A stretch of 64,000 nt of DNA from Ascidiaceihabitans sp023955215 (GTDB taxonomy: Bacteria; Pseudomonadota; Alphaproteobacteria; Rhodobacterales; Rhodobacteraceae), in NCBI GenBank assembly GCA_943788345.1, contig CALSPX010000014.1, forward strand, positions 1-64,000, given 5' to 3'. The notes beneath the pieces are model-generated. The model was not told the origin of the DNA. It ran no database searches and saw only the letters and a program-made list of their open reading frames with translations. This document shows positions 1 to 9,346 of the stretch, one piece after another. The translations under genes were made by a program, and so were the position numbers. How positions within the stretch are numbered: position 1 is the stretch's first letter; each line of letters begins with the position of its first letter.

Positions 1-37
1 CGGGCGCTGCCTAAACAGTGTCAGGCCTTCGTGCAAG

Positions 38-781
38 TCATTCGTGTAAAACGTACTCAACAACTTCACTGCGCAGGACAGGTAGGAAGTTATCATCAGA
101 TATCATAGTCACTCGTGTTGCACCCTTCGGGTCCACCCAAACGCTGATGCCCTCAAGATTGTCATGGGACAATTGACCCGTCGTGAGGAGGATCTCCTCG
201 GTCAAATCATCTTGGGACAGATCAAAGCGCCTGACACGGGTGCGGAAACCCAGCGGACTGGCAGAGCGTTCAAGAAGGTAAAACAAATTGTTAGGGCCAA
301 AGTCTGCGCCAACAGCCATGAAAAATCCACGGCTTGGAATGTGCGCTACGACCTGCCATGCGCCCTTTCTGAACGCATAAAGCTGAAACCCTTTGACGCG
401 GTGGCCTGCAAGTTTTTTGATTTCACCCACGTCATTGATCGAAATGACGTGTGCAGGTGCCTCAAATGAAAAGAAATATGGGCCATTACCACTGTAGGCA
501 ATTCCCTCGATATCTCCATCAACTTTGGACAGTGTGGGCCACGGCACCAACGTGCCCGCGCTTAGCACACCATCATCACGTTCCAGCGCAATCGCCAACA
601 GCTCACCGCGATCCGACAACGTGATTCCAGATTGGCCATCCGCTTTCAAATCGAGCCCCGACAAACCACCAGACCCCATAACCGAGAATTTAACAGAGAA
701 GACCAAGTGTGGTTCAGCGACGGATGCCCCTGCCCAAAAGATGCCTGCGCAAATCAGCGCGAGCGTAAGACGTTTGTACAT
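38..781 (-). CDS. Exported esterase-like protein of the phytase family
   Basis: A 247-residue protein with a clear N-terminal signal peptide (hydrophobic residues about 6-20, likely cleavage after ASVA), so probably periplasmic. The body resembles the esterase-like activity of phytase family (PF13449-type beta-propeller): glycine-rich GLSGLDL near the start, then DIEGIAYSG and DNLEGISVW strands typical of that fold. The substrate is not known. It is the last gene of a minus-strand run after the MFS gene and mepA, and its start overlaps the end of mepA by 28 bp, which suggests co-translation. No good ribosome-binding site precedes the ATG, which also fits coupling. Family call is by motif recognition only. 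Confidence 0.75.
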   Translation of the reverse strand: MYKRLTLALICAGIFWAGASVAEPHLVFSVKFSVMGSGGLSGLDLKADGQSGITLSDRGELLAIALERDDGVLSAGTLVPWPTLSKVDGDIEGIAYSGNGPYFFSFEAPAHVISINDVGEIKKLAGHRVKGFQLYAFRKGAWQVVAHIPSRGFFMAVGADFGPNNLFYLLERSASPLGFRTRVRRFDLSQDDLTEEILLTTGQLSHDNLEGISVWVDPKGATRVTMISDDNFLPVLRSEVVEYVLHE

Positions 782-1683
782 TGCTGAGGCAAATCTGCGA
801 CTTTGTATTCGCGACGAGGTTTCGGTTTGGGTGCATTCGGGTCGCGCGGTTTTGGCGCTGGTGGGTTCAGGATATCATCCACCCACTTTTGTGCATCCGC
901 ACAACCATTTCCTGCCGGTGGCGGGTTCTGACTTTTGCATCCGCGTGCGCCCTTCGGACAGGCAAGGCGAATGTGGAAATGATAATGATGGCCATACCAC
1001 GGGCGCACTTTGCGCAGCCACGCTTTGTTGCCTTTTTCATCTGCGCACATTTTAACTTTGGCACCAGGGAAAACAAAAACCCGTTCTGTGCGTTTGTCTT
1101 TGGCTGCGGCCTTGATGATCTCGTGGTGGGCACGGGTCCAACTGCCGTTGGTGAAAGCCCCTTTTGAGCGACGCGTGGAGATCGATGAAATCGCTTCGCG
1201 CTCTTTTGCGGAAAGGTTCAGATTCTTGGCAGGCAGCATCCAAATGTCTGCGTCTAAACCACTTTGATGGCTGCGGTGTCCCGTCAGCATTGGGCCGCCA
1301 CGTGGTTGGCTCATGTCACCTACATACAGACCGTTCCAGCCCGGTTGGCGGGCCGCAACGCGCGACAGCTTCTTAACCATGTCCACCATTTCAGGGTGAG
1401 CCCAGTTGCGATTGCGCGACAGGCGCATGGCTTGCCATGTGGCACCGGTTTCCGGCAACTCTTCGCCGCCAGCAAGACACCCTTTTGCATAACCACCATG
1501 AACTGCGGGGGCTTGGGTCGATGCGAATGCCACACCACCAAAAGCGGCCTTAGCAAGACCTTTGACTTTTGCAGCTTTGGGTTCAACAACTTGGGTACCA
1601 TCAATATTGGTATCAGATGATCCCGAGCACGCGATCAACATGAGTGTTACCCCGATGATCGAAACATTGCGTAATCTACTCAC
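754..1683 (-). CDS. mepA: Penicillin-insensitive murein endopeptidase MepA
   Basis: MepA (peptidase family M74) cleaves D-alanyl-meso-diaminopimelyl cross-links in peptidoglycan. The 309-residue product has a lipoprotein-type signal with a lipobox ending in LIAC at residue 19, so it is likely anchored to a membrane facing the periplasm. Zinc-ligand motifs are intact: GHRSHQSGLDADIW at about residues 127-140 (His and Asp ligands) and HHYHFHIRL at about residues 231-239. The start is GTG, and GTGA overlaps the stop codon of the upstream MFS gene by 4 bp, which argues for translational coupling. The length fits the family. Confidence 0.92.
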   Translation of the reverse strand: MSRLRNVSIIGVTLMLIACSGSSDTNIDGTQVVEPKAAKVKGLAKAAFGGVAFASTQAPAVHGGYAKGCLAGGEELPETGATWQAMRLSRNRNWAHPEMVDMVKKLSRVAARQPGWNGLYVGDMSQPRGGPMLTGHRSHQSGLDADIWMLPAKNLNLSAKEREAISSISTRRSKGAFTNGSWTRAHHEIIKAAAKDKRTERVFVFPGAKVKMCADEKGNKAWLRKVRPWYGHHYHFHIRLACPKGARGCKSQNPPPAGNGCADAQKWVDDILNPPAPKPRDPNAPKPKPRREYKVADLPQQCTNVLRSR

Positions 1684-3047
1684 TTGTTACTTTTTCCGTC
1701 TCCTTTCACCCAAATTAGAAGAATGAGACCGAAAAGGAACAAACCAATAACCGGTGAAATACCAATACGCGCGCTTCCGCTGATTTGGGTTACAATCCCG
1801 ATCAACAAAGGTGCTAAAAATGCGGTTGCCCGCCCTGACAGGCCATATAGCCCAAAATATTCTGTGGATGCCTCTGGATCGCAATGACGTACCATGAGCG
1901 AACGGCTGGTGGATTGTAAAACCCCACCCATGCCACCGATGAACACACCACATATCATAAATATGTTATCTGGAAGTCCCGTTCCTTCGGCCAAAGAAAC
2001 GCCAAAGAATGTGCTAGGGGACAGGTTAATGATGACAAAGCTGACAGCGATCAGCGCGAGGATTGAAAAGGTGATAACTGGTTTTGGTCCAAATCTACGA
2101 TCTGCAAATCCGCCAATATAGCTGAACAAGGCCGCGCCCAATGCCGCGATAACGCCAAAGGCACCAATCTGGCTAACTTCCCAATTCAGGACCAACGCCG
2201 CGTAAACACCGCCAAAAGTATAAAGCCCGTTCAAGCCATCACGGTACAGCATTGAGGACACAAGATAGGTCGCCAAGCTTGGCTTGTTCCGCAGCCCTTT
2301 GATCGAGATCATAACACTGTTCAACGCTTGGGGCACGCTAGCGCGTTTGGCGGTGGATGGTTTTTCACGCACCCACATAAAATAGGGGATCATGAAGACT
2401 GCAAACCAAAGTGCGGTCACAATGCCTGTCGCACGGGTGCCTTCGCGTTGTTCCGGATCAAGACCAAAGATTGGTTCCAACCCAATGATCGTCAGGTCGT
2501 TCCCTTGTTCCACGATCAACGCCAAAACAAGGATCAGCGAAACCACACCACCAAGATACCCAAAGGCAAATCCAGAGCCTGAAATCTTACCGATTTCTTC
2601 TTTAGTGCCCAGCGCAGGCAGTTGCGCGTTCACAAAGATGAGCGCGTATTCTGCACCGATGAACCCCATCCCGAAGGATGCAAGCATCCAGTACAGATTG
2701 CTGGCCGCAGGATCAGTGAACCACAAAAGACCCGATCCAACGACATACATGATGCTAAAGCCCACAATCCACGGCATGCGACGCCCTGTGCTGTCAGCCA
2801 TCGCGCCAAAAACGGGGGCGGTTAGGGCGATGATGATCCCAAACAGCGCTGTGCTCCACGCCCAAAGGGCTTGGGCTTTGGCGTCTGCCAGCTCTTCGTT
2901 TAAACCAAGGTTTAGGAAATAGACGGCGGCGATCGACGCGAAAAAGGGGCCAAAAATAAAGGTGTTTAGGACAGTATGATAAGGCTGACTGGCCCAATCA
3001 AAAAAGTACCAACCCCAGATCCGCTTTTTCAGTGATACGTCCGCCAT
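1680..3047 (-). CDS. MFS transporter, UMF1 / Atg22-like family
   Basis: A 455-residue membrane protein with about 12 hydrophobic segments. The N-terminus (WGWYFFDWASQPYHTVLNTF) is characteristic of the UMF1 branch of the major facilitator superfamily (Atg22-related; the yeast member exports amino acids from the vacuole). The bacterial substrate is unknown. It is the first gene of a three-gene minus-strand set with mepA and the phytase-type esterase. Export or recycling of wall-derived peptides or amino acids would fit that context, but this is inference. Confidence 0.85.
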   Translation of the reverse strand: MADVSLKKRIWGWYFFDWASQPYHTVLNTFIFGPFFASIAAVYFLNLGLNEELADAKAQALWAWSTALFGIIIALTAPVFGAMADSTGRRMPWIVGFSIMYVVGSGLLWFTDPAASNLYWMLASFGMGFIGAEYALIFVNAQLPALGTKEEIGKISGSGFAFGYLGGVVSLILVLALIVEQGNDLTIIGLEPIFGLDPEQREGTRATGIVTALWFAVFMIPYFMWVREKPSTAKRASVPQALNSVMISIKGLRNKPSLATYLVSSMLYRDGLNGLYTFGGVYAALVLNWEVSQIGAFGVIAALGAALFSYIGGFADRRFGPKPVITFSILALIAVSFVIINLSPSTFFGVSLAEGTGLPDNIFMICGVFIGGMGGVLQSTSRSLMVRHCDPEASTEYFGLYGLSGRATAFLAPLLIGIVTQISGSARIGISPVIGLFLFGLILLIWVKGDGKSNK

Positions 3048-3116
3048 GCCCCAGATCCCTTATTAGGTGTTGAAACGTTTATGGACGGGGCAATAGCGCG
3101 GACGCAAGGAAAGGTT

Positions 3117-3662
3117 TCAGGTAACTTCTGACATTGGCGGCCAAGGGCGTTTGTCTTCGGCTGCGGTCCACGCTTGCATCCATTCGGGCATGGGTGGACT
3201 AATAGGGTTGTGGCCCAGCGCCTCAGCCACGCGGACGGGTGAAATAGCGCGGCGTCTTTCGGTTACGGCTGCGCGGTAAACGATGTGGTTGGCGCACTCA
3301 CCGTTTAATTTCCACATCGACTGCTCGATATAGATAAACCGTTCATCCCAACACACTGCACGGCTGCGCATGGTGAAACGTTCAAACGCGGTCAAACGGC
3401 GGCGATAACGCACCATGGCCCCTGCCATCGCCAGTCCCCATTTGCTGACATACAGCGCCTTGATTAAACCACCGCGTTGGGCCGATGCAAAACGACCAAG
3501 GTCATAGATTGTCAAAACACGTCCATTGTTCATCTCACCAAAGAAATCGATATCCCACGGCCAACAAATGTGGGTGGACTCATGGATTTCAGAAAAGTCA
3601 GTCAGGGGCGGTAGATTGCGGGCTAAAACGATATCTTTAATCATACGAACGAATGGGAACAT
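3117..3662 (-). CDS. Hot-dog fold acyl-CoA thioesterase family protein
   Basis: A 181-residue protein with the 4HBT-type signature DIDFFGEMNNGRVLTIYDLGRF around residues 38-59 (acidic residue, G-x-MNN-x-R, then D-x-GR), as in acyl-CoA thioesterase and THEM6-like proteins. It probably hydrolyses acyl-CoA thioesters in the cytoplasm; chain-length preference cannot be read. A strong AAAGGAG ribosome-binding site precedes the ATG. It is transcribed away from yggT across a 126-bp divergent region. Confidence 0.8.
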   Translation of the reverse strand: MFPFVRMIKDIVLARNLPPLTDFSEIHESTHICWPWDIDFFGEMNNGRVLTIYDLGRFASAQRGGLIKALYVSKWGLAMAGAMVRYRRRLTAFERFTMRSRAVCWDERFIYIEQSMWKLNGECANHIVYRAAVTERRRAISPVRVAEALGHNPISPPMPEWMQAWTAAEDKRPWPPMSEVT

Positions 3663-3788
3663 GTGCAGTCTCCTTTGGGGCTGCTATGGCGGATTTGTTT
3701 GCAATGGGTCAACCAAGTAGATCGCCGCAGGCTTGCCCTTTGGGCCGTGCGACCTTAGGTAATTGGCAACGCTATAAGGATGTACAAG

Positions 3789-4076
3789 ATGTTGGCAATT
3801 TACGGACCACTGCAATTGATCCTAGGGATCGTTTACTTTGTGATGATCGCGCATATCATCATGAGCTGGTTGATCAACTTTCAGGTTTTAAACCTTCACC
3901 AACCTTTGGTGATGCAAATCTGGCAGGGACTAAACCGCTTATTAGAGCCTATGTACGAACCCATCCGCCGCATTTTACCTGATACACGTCCGATGGACTT
4001 AGCACCCCTTGTGGCACTGATCATCGTGATTTCGCTGCGCACTTATATCTTACCGGTTATCTTTGGATTTGCCTAA
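3789..4076 (+). CDS. YggT family membrane protein
   Basis: A 95-residue protein with two hydrophobic segments around a conserved amphipathic stretch (SWLINFQVL, then GLNRLLEPMYEPIRRILP), the YggT/YlmG signature. Family members are membrane proteins linked to cell-division or envelope functions and, in some bacteria, to osmotic tolerance; the exact role is unclear. An in-frame ATG lies 9 bp upstream at 3780, but AAGGA sits at good distance (8 nt) only from the ATG at 3789, so that start is preferred. Confidence 0.85.
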   Translation: MLAIYGPLQLILGIVYFVMIAHIIMSWLINFQVLNLHQPLVMQIWQGLNRLLEPMYEPIRRILPDTRPMDLAPLVALIIVISLRTYILPVIFGFA

Positions 4077-4153
4077 GGCTCTTGTTCCCTGAATCTTAGT
4101 GTGAAATTGTCAGCTGTAAGAGCAAATAACTTAAAATTTACAGGGTTCCCCGC

Positions 4154-6193
4154 ATGACCGGCGCTGCCACGTTGCTACGCGATGTTTTTGGCTTTGATGC
4201 CTTCCGCCCCGGCCAACAAGATATTGTTGAAGCCGTAACTGCGGGTGAAAACGTGTTGGCCATTATGCCAACGGGTGGCGGTAAATCCCTGTGCTTCCAA
4301 TTGCCCGCATTGCTGCGTGACGGCGTTACTGTCGTTATCTCACCTTTGATTGCTTTGATGCGCGACCAAGTGCGCGCACTGCAAGAGGCAGGTGTGAATG
4401 CAGGTGCTTTGACCTCTGGCAACACCCCCGAAGAAACTGATGCGGTTTGGGAGGGGTTGGAACGTGGTGATCTAAAGCTGCTGTATATGGCCCCTGAACG
4501 TTTGGCCGCTGGCGGCGTTATGGGCATGTTGCGCCGTGTTGGTGTGAATATGATTGCGGTGGATGAGGCGCATTGCGTCAGTCAATGGGGCCATGATTTT
4601 CGACCCGATTATCTGCGCATTGGTGAATTGCGCCGCGCCCTCAACGTGCCATTAGCCGCATTTACTGCAACCGCGGACGCTGAAACCCAGATCGAGATCA
4701 TCGAAAAGCTGTTTGATGGACAGGCCCCCAGCAAATTCTTGCACGGGTTTGATCGCCCAAACATCCACCTTGCCTTTGCCGCCAAAGATGGCCCCCGCCG
4801 TCAAATTCTAGATTTCGCTGATGCGCGCAAAGGGCAATCGGGGATCGTCTATTGTGGGACACGCGCCAAGACCGAAGGTTTGGCAGGCGGGTTGCGCGAT
4901 GCGGGACATTTGGCCTTGCATTATCACGGCGGAATGGACGCCGAAGACAGACGCATCGCAGAGCGCCGTTTTCAACAAGAAGACGGATTGATCGTGGTTG
5001 CCACCGTTGCTTTTGGGATGGGGATCGACAAACCGGACATCCGCTGGGTCGCGCACGCAGACTTACCTAAATCGATTGAGGCCTATTATCAGGAAATTGG
5101 TCGTGCTGGACGTGATGGCGCACCAGCTGAAACCCTTACCCTTTTTGGGCCAGAAGACATTCGTCTGCGCCGTAATCAGATTGATGAAGGGATAGCCCCA
5201 CCCGAACGCCGCGCAGCAGATCACGCACGTTTAAATGCGTTGCTTGGATTGGCAGAGGCATTGGAATGTCGCCGCAAGAACCTGCTGGCCTATTTTGATG
5301 AAACAGAAGTGACCTGTGGCAAGTGCGATCTGTGCGATACGCCTGTGGATGTGTTCGACGGTACGGTTGCTGTGCGCAAAGCATTGTCCGCAATTTTGCG
5401 TACCAAAGAATGGTTTGGTTCTGGTCATCTGATCGACATTCTATTGGGTGCCCAAACCGAAAAAATCCGCGAACGTGGTCACGACAGTTTGCCCACCTAC
5501 GGCGTTGGTCGTGAATACAGCAAACCACAGTGGCAGGCCGTGTTCCGCCAGATGATGGGTCACGATTTGATCCGCCCTGATCCAACCCGTCACGGGGCAT
5601 TGCGTATGACCGATGCCGCGCTGCCTATTCTGCGTGACGAGGCCAAGATTTCGTTGCGCCGTGACACGATCAAATCTGCCACACGCCGCCCAGCGGTCAA
5701 AGCGATGGTATCTGACGAAGATGCCCCATTGCTCAGCGCACTTAAGGCCAAGCGCCGTGGTTTGGCAGAAGCCGCAAAGGTCCCTGCCTATATCATTTTC
5801 AACGACAAAACCCTGATTGAGATGGCAGAGAAGCGCCCCGCCAATCTGGATGCAATGGCAGGGATCAGTGGGATCGGTGCCAAAAAGCTAGACAGCTACG
5901 GCGATGCGTTTCTTGAGGTCATCAACGGTGAAGCCGCCCAAATGCACCCGACACGCCGCAAACTGGCAGGGCGCGATGCGGGGTCTATCTATGACCGATT
6001 ACTTGAGGTTCAGGCCGAATTGACCCGTGGCGAAGGTGGCATAGACAAGCCGCTGACCTGCTCTGCCTCGATGCTGGCCAAGGTCGCACAAATGCGGTCT
6101 GGCGACGCGGATGCAATGAACCGATTGCTGGGTGAACGGCGTGCAGAACGATTTACTGCGGCATTTCTGGACGTGCTGCTAGATGCGGGCTAG
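4154..6193 (+). CDS. recQ: ATP-dependent DNA helicase RecQ
   Basis: RecQ is a 3'-to-5' DNA helicase acting in recombination and at stalled forks. The 679-residue protein shows Walker A (PTGGGKS, about residues 38-44), the DEAH box in VDEAHCVSQWGHDF (about 136-149), helicase C motifs (GIVYCGTR; VATVAFGMGIDKPDIRWVAH; QEIGRAGRDG), a zinc-binding region with Cys residues at about 370 and 389-396, and an HRDC domain (about 524-595). Order and length are normal for the family. It is followed 30 bp downstream by yaaA in the same direction. Confidence 0.96.
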   Translation: MTGAATLLRDVFGFDAFRPGQQDIVEAVTAGENVLAIMPTGGGKSLCFQLPALLRDGVTVVISPLIALMRDQVRALQEAGVNAGALTSGNTPEETDAVWEGLERGDLKLLYMAPERLAAGGVMGMLRRVGVNMIAVDEAHCVSQWGHDFRPDYLRIGELRRALNVPLAAFTATADAETQIEIIEKLFDGQAPSKFLHGFDRPNIHLAFAAKDGPRRQILDFADARKGQSGIVYCGTRAKTEGLAGGLRDAGHLALHYHGGMDAEDRRIAERRFQQEDGLIVVATVAFGMGIDKPDIRWVAHADLPKSIEAYYQEIGRAGRDGAPAETLTLFGPEDIRLRRNQIDEGIAPPERRAADHARLNALLGLAEALECRRKNLLAYFDETEVTCGKCDLCDTPVDVFDGTVAVRKALSAILRTKEWFGSGHLIDILLGAQTEKIRERGHDSLPTYGVGREYSKPQWQAVFRQMMGHDLIRPDPTRHGALRMTDAALPILRDEAKISLRRDTIKSATRRPAVKAMVSDEDAPLLSALKAKRRGLAEAAKVPAYIIFNDKTLIEMAEKRPANLDAMAGISGIGAKKLDSYGDAFLEVINGEAAQMHPTRRKLAGRDAGSIYDRLLEVQAELTRGEGGIDKPLTCSASMLAKVAQMRSGDADAMNRLLGERRAERFTAAFLDVLLDAG

Positions 6194-6223
6194 ATCAAGT
6201 TCAACGATTGAAGGGGTAACGAA

Positions 6224-7000
6224 ATGTTAGTTGTGATTTCACCAGCAAAAAAGCTGGATTGGACAGAGCGGGATGTGGCGACCACAGCCCCTGATTTTCA
6301 AGGTGATGCAATCAAGCTGGCGAAAACCGCCCGCGATTTGTCCCATGGAGATCTGAAAAAACTAATGCACCTTAGTGATGCATTGGCCACCCTGAACCTT
6401 GATCGATTTAAGGCATTTCAAGATGTACCTGAAGCGGATGTGACCCGTCCCGCGGCGCTCGCTTTTGCGGGGGATACCTATCAAGGGCTAGAAGCCGCAA
6501 CTTTGGACGCCGATGAAATGGCATGGGCCCAAGATCACTTGCGCATTCTGTCCGGCCTTTACGGCGTATTGCGTCCGCTTGATTTGATCCAAGCGTATCG
6601 TTTGGAAATGGGCAGCCGTTTGAAAACAAAGAACGGCAAGAACCTGTACGATTACTGGCAGGACACCTTGTCCAACGCACTGGACGCCCAAGGGGCGGCA
6701 GTGAGCAGTGACGTGTTGGTCAACTGCGCTAGCCAAGAGTATTTTGGCGCGGTGGATCTAAAAGCCCTAAAGTTGCGCGTCGTCACGCCAGCCTTCATGG
6801 AAGACAAAGGCCAAGGTCCAAAGATCGTCAGCTTTTACGCCAAAAAGGCGCGCGGTGCGATGGCGCGGTATATGGTGCAGAACCGTTTGACCGATCCAAA
6901 ATCAATCCTTGAATTTGACGCCGGCGGCTATGCCTATCAGCCTGATCTATCCACAGTAGATAAACCGGTGTTCGTGCGCCCTTACCCAGAAGCTAAATAA
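6224..7000 (+). CDS. yaaA: Peroxide stress protein YaaA (DUF328/UPF0246)
   Basis: A 258-residue cytoplasmic protein beginning MLVVISPAKKLDW and containing the ILSGLYGVLRPLDLI segment diagnostic of YaaA. In E. coli, YaaA lowers intracellular free iron during peroxide stress and so protects DNA from Fenton damage. AAGGGG precedes the ATG at suitable distance. It lies directly behind recQ and is convergent with the hybrid kinase with no base between the two stop codons, so there is no room for a separate terminator. Confidence 0.93.
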   Translation: MLVVISPAKKLDWTERDVATTAPDFQGDAIKLAKTARDLSHGDLKKLMHLSDALATLNLDRFKAFQDVPEADVTRPAALAFAGDTYQGLEAATLDADEMAWAQDHLRILSGLYGVLRPLDLIQAYRLEMGSRLKTKNGKNLYDYWQDTLSNALDAQGAAVSSDVLVNCASQEYFGAVDLKALKLRVVTPAFMEDKGQGPKIVSFYAKKARGAMARYMVQNRLTDPKSILEFDAGGYAYQPDLSTVDKPVFVRPYPEAK

Positions 7001-9181
7001 CTATTCCAAAGTCAGCGGCCCAAGGGATTTGGCGTCCTTTGGCCGATACTCTGACAGTTTGGAGTGAATTGCCAATTTGCGCAGCGGTTTGGTAAGGTAA
7101 TGATCCAGCCCAACCTCTAATATTTCCTGATCATCACCCGGCATGGCGTGGGCGGTTAAGGCGACAATTCCAACAGGGTTTGGCGTCCCTTTTTCCAAAT
7201 CACGGATGGCGCGGGTAGCTTCCTTGCCATCCATGTTGGGCATGGAAATGTCCATGAAAATCAGATCAGGCTTGAAGGTTTGAAAGGCTGTGACGGCCGC
7301 CTGTCCGTCATTTGCGAAAACCAGATCGATATCTAAATCTTGCACCATTTTTCTAAATACCAGCTGGTTGGTTTTGTTGTCTTCCGCCGCCAGAACACGC
7401 ATTTGGCGTGTGCCGTGTTGGTCTGCTTCTTCAGGAACTGCCTCTTCCTTTACATCCTCCAGTGACTTGAGTTTGGCAAACAGCGCTTTACGCGGCACCG
7501 GTTTTTGCATCAGGCTATGGAGATAGGCGCGTGCGGGATCTTTGTCCGCAAAACTGGGGTTGGAGCTAAGAAGGATAATTGGTGTTTCAATCCCTTGTTC
7601 ACGCATCGCAGCTGCCAATTGCAGACCATCCATTTCTGGCATGTGATGATCTGTCAGAACCAGATCGACATCACCCGCTTTGTTCATCGCATTCAAAGCG
7701 ACACGCCCGTTTACACAACTGGTCACGCGCAGCCCCAACTGTTCAAGTTGCCGTTCCAGAATGGTGCGATTGGCCGCCACATCATCCACGACCATCACGT
7801 GGCGCAATCCATCTGAAATGACAGGACGCACGACCTCTTCAGACCCAACCGTATCCAACGGAATTTGAAAACCAAAACACGACCCAACGTGTTCTTCGCT
7901 GGTTACCCAAATTTCGCCCTGCATCAAATTGACCAACCGCTTTGAGATCGCAAGCCCCAGACCAGTGCCATCAAACTGTCGGTTACGTTCGTTTTCCACC
8001 TGATTAAATTCACCAAAAATATGCTGAACCATATCAGGCGGAATGCCTATTCCTGTGTCCTCAATCGTGATGGTCACGTTGGCGCTGCCGTGTTCGGGGT
8101 CGGGAATACCCAACACGCGGATCAACACATGCCCTTGGCTGGTGAACTTTAACGCATTGCCCATCAGGTTTGTCAGCACTTGGCGGATGCGCCCGGGATC
8201 ACCAATGAAACGTGTGGGCAGGAACAGATCGTAATCCAGCGCGATGGTAAGCCCTTTGTCACGGGCCAAAGACTGCAACAGCATGATGATTTCATGAATA
8301 CTGCGTTCCAGGTCAAACGGCTCTGGATGCAGTTCCAGTTTATCGGCCTCTATCTTGGAATAGTCCAAAACGTCATTGATGATCGCCAACAAGGACTCAC
8401 CCGAATTTTTGATCGTCTCGACATATAGCCGCTGCTCATCCGTCAAACCCGTTTCAGCCAAAAGGTCAGACATCCCCACAACTCCGTTCATTGGCGTGCG
8501 GATTTCATGACTCATATTAGCAAGGAAAGATGACTTCGCCCTATTGGCGCTTTCTGCAATTTCGCGCGAGGCTTCCAACTGCTTTTCATATTCAACAGTG
8601 GTGGTGATGTTGAGGCCAAGGGAAACGATATCCCCCTCTTGGCCCCGCCGATCCATCAGTTTGATATATTGGTCGTTCCAAAGGTGCAGGACGATAGGTT
8701 CAGGCGCAGGTTTTTGCCAACGGTGGATCATCATCTCACGCCATTCTTTGGCGCAAAAATCACCGGTGTTCACAATCCCCTCGTCTGTCAACGCCTGTAA
8801 AATCCTGACGTAATTGACGCCCGTTGTTATCTCCTCTAGCCCATCGAAAATTGTGAGGTATGATTTATTGGCGGCAATCATATTGCTGTCAGAGTTGAAG
8901 AACGCGAACCCGTCTTGGATCGTCTCAACGGAATCCCACAACCGCCGTTCTGCGATCATCATCTTTTTGTTCGCAACCGTCAGGTCAGATTTCACCCGCG
9001 CGTTTTCATCACGGATTGTGGCCACCTCGGCGCGGGTTTCAACGATTTCATCCGAAAGCTTGCGGGCGTGTTTGCCCAGTTTTTGGTTGGCAGCAAACAG
9101 CTCTGCCTGCTTTTGTTCCAACATCAGTTCCGCGGCCAATCGGCCCCGCCGCTCCGTTGTTAATTTATCGACCATACTCAT
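7001..9181 (-). CDS. Hybrid sensor histidine kinase with two receiver domains
   Basis: A 726-residue hybrid kinase. Order: a long N-terminal coiled coil (about 1-90) with no membrane segment, a PAS-like sensor region (about 90-205), HisKA with the phospho-acceptor His in SHEIRTPMNG (about residue 224), HATPase_c (N box LMGNALKFT, DTGIGIP, GTGLGLAIS), receiver 1 (phospho-acceptor Asp in LTDHHMPEMDG, about 510) and receiver 2 (Asp in FMDISMPNMDG, about 643). No HPt domain is present, so output must pass to a separate phosphotransferase. GTG at 9196 and ATG at 9175 are alternative starts. No response regulator or HPt gene is adjacent, so its partners are unknown. Confidence 0.92.
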   Translation of the reverse strand: MSMVDKLTTERRGRLAAELMLEQKQAELFAANQKLGKHARKLSDEIVETRAEVATIRDENARVKSDLTVANKKMMIAERRLWDSVETIQDGFAFFNSDSNMIAANKSYLTIFDGLEEITTGVNYVRILQALTDEGIVNTGDFCAKEWREMMIHRWQKPAPEPIVLHLWNDQYIKLMDRRGQEGDIVSLGLNITTTVEYEKQLEASREIAESANRAKSSFLANMSHEIRTPMNGVVGMSDLLAETGLTDEQRLYVETIKNSGESLLAIINDVLDYSKIEADKLELHPEPFDLERSIHEIIMLLQSLARDKGLTIALDYDLFLPTRFIGDPGRIRQVLTNLMGNALKFTSQGHVLIRVLGIPDPEHGSANVTITIEDTGIGIPPDMVQHIFGEFNQVENERNRQFDGTGLGLAISKRLVNLMQGEIWVTSEEHVGSCFGFQIPLDTVGSEEVVRPVISDGLRHVMVVDDVAANRTILERQLEQLGLRVTSCVNGRVALNAMNKAGDVDLVLTDHHMPEMDGLQLAAAMREQGIETPIILLSSNPSFADKDPARAYLHSLMQKPVPRKALFAKLKSLEDVKEEAVPEEADQHGTRQMRVLAAEDNKTNQLVFRKMVQDLDIDLVFANDGQAAVTAFQTFKPDLIFMDISMPNMDGKEATRAIRDLEKGTPNPVGIVALTAHAMPGDDQEILEVGLDHYLTKPLRKLAIHSKLSEYRPKDAKSLGPLTLE

Positions 9182-9346
9182 TTTTCGCACAGGCACCTTG
9201 CGCAGATATCTTCCTTTACATCCATCACATCGGTGAACATCCGATTAACCACGATCACGTGTTTCGCACCTTCATTCATCCACCGTCTGTACAAATGATC
9301 GTGCTGGTGGTCAGATGCCCAAAACCGACCTAAGGGGCACAATCCA

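Noticed and set aside
2392..2922. 176-codon open frame antisense to the UMF1-type transporter
   Set aside because: Proline/serine-rich shadow with no family features; the opposite strand holds a convincing gene.
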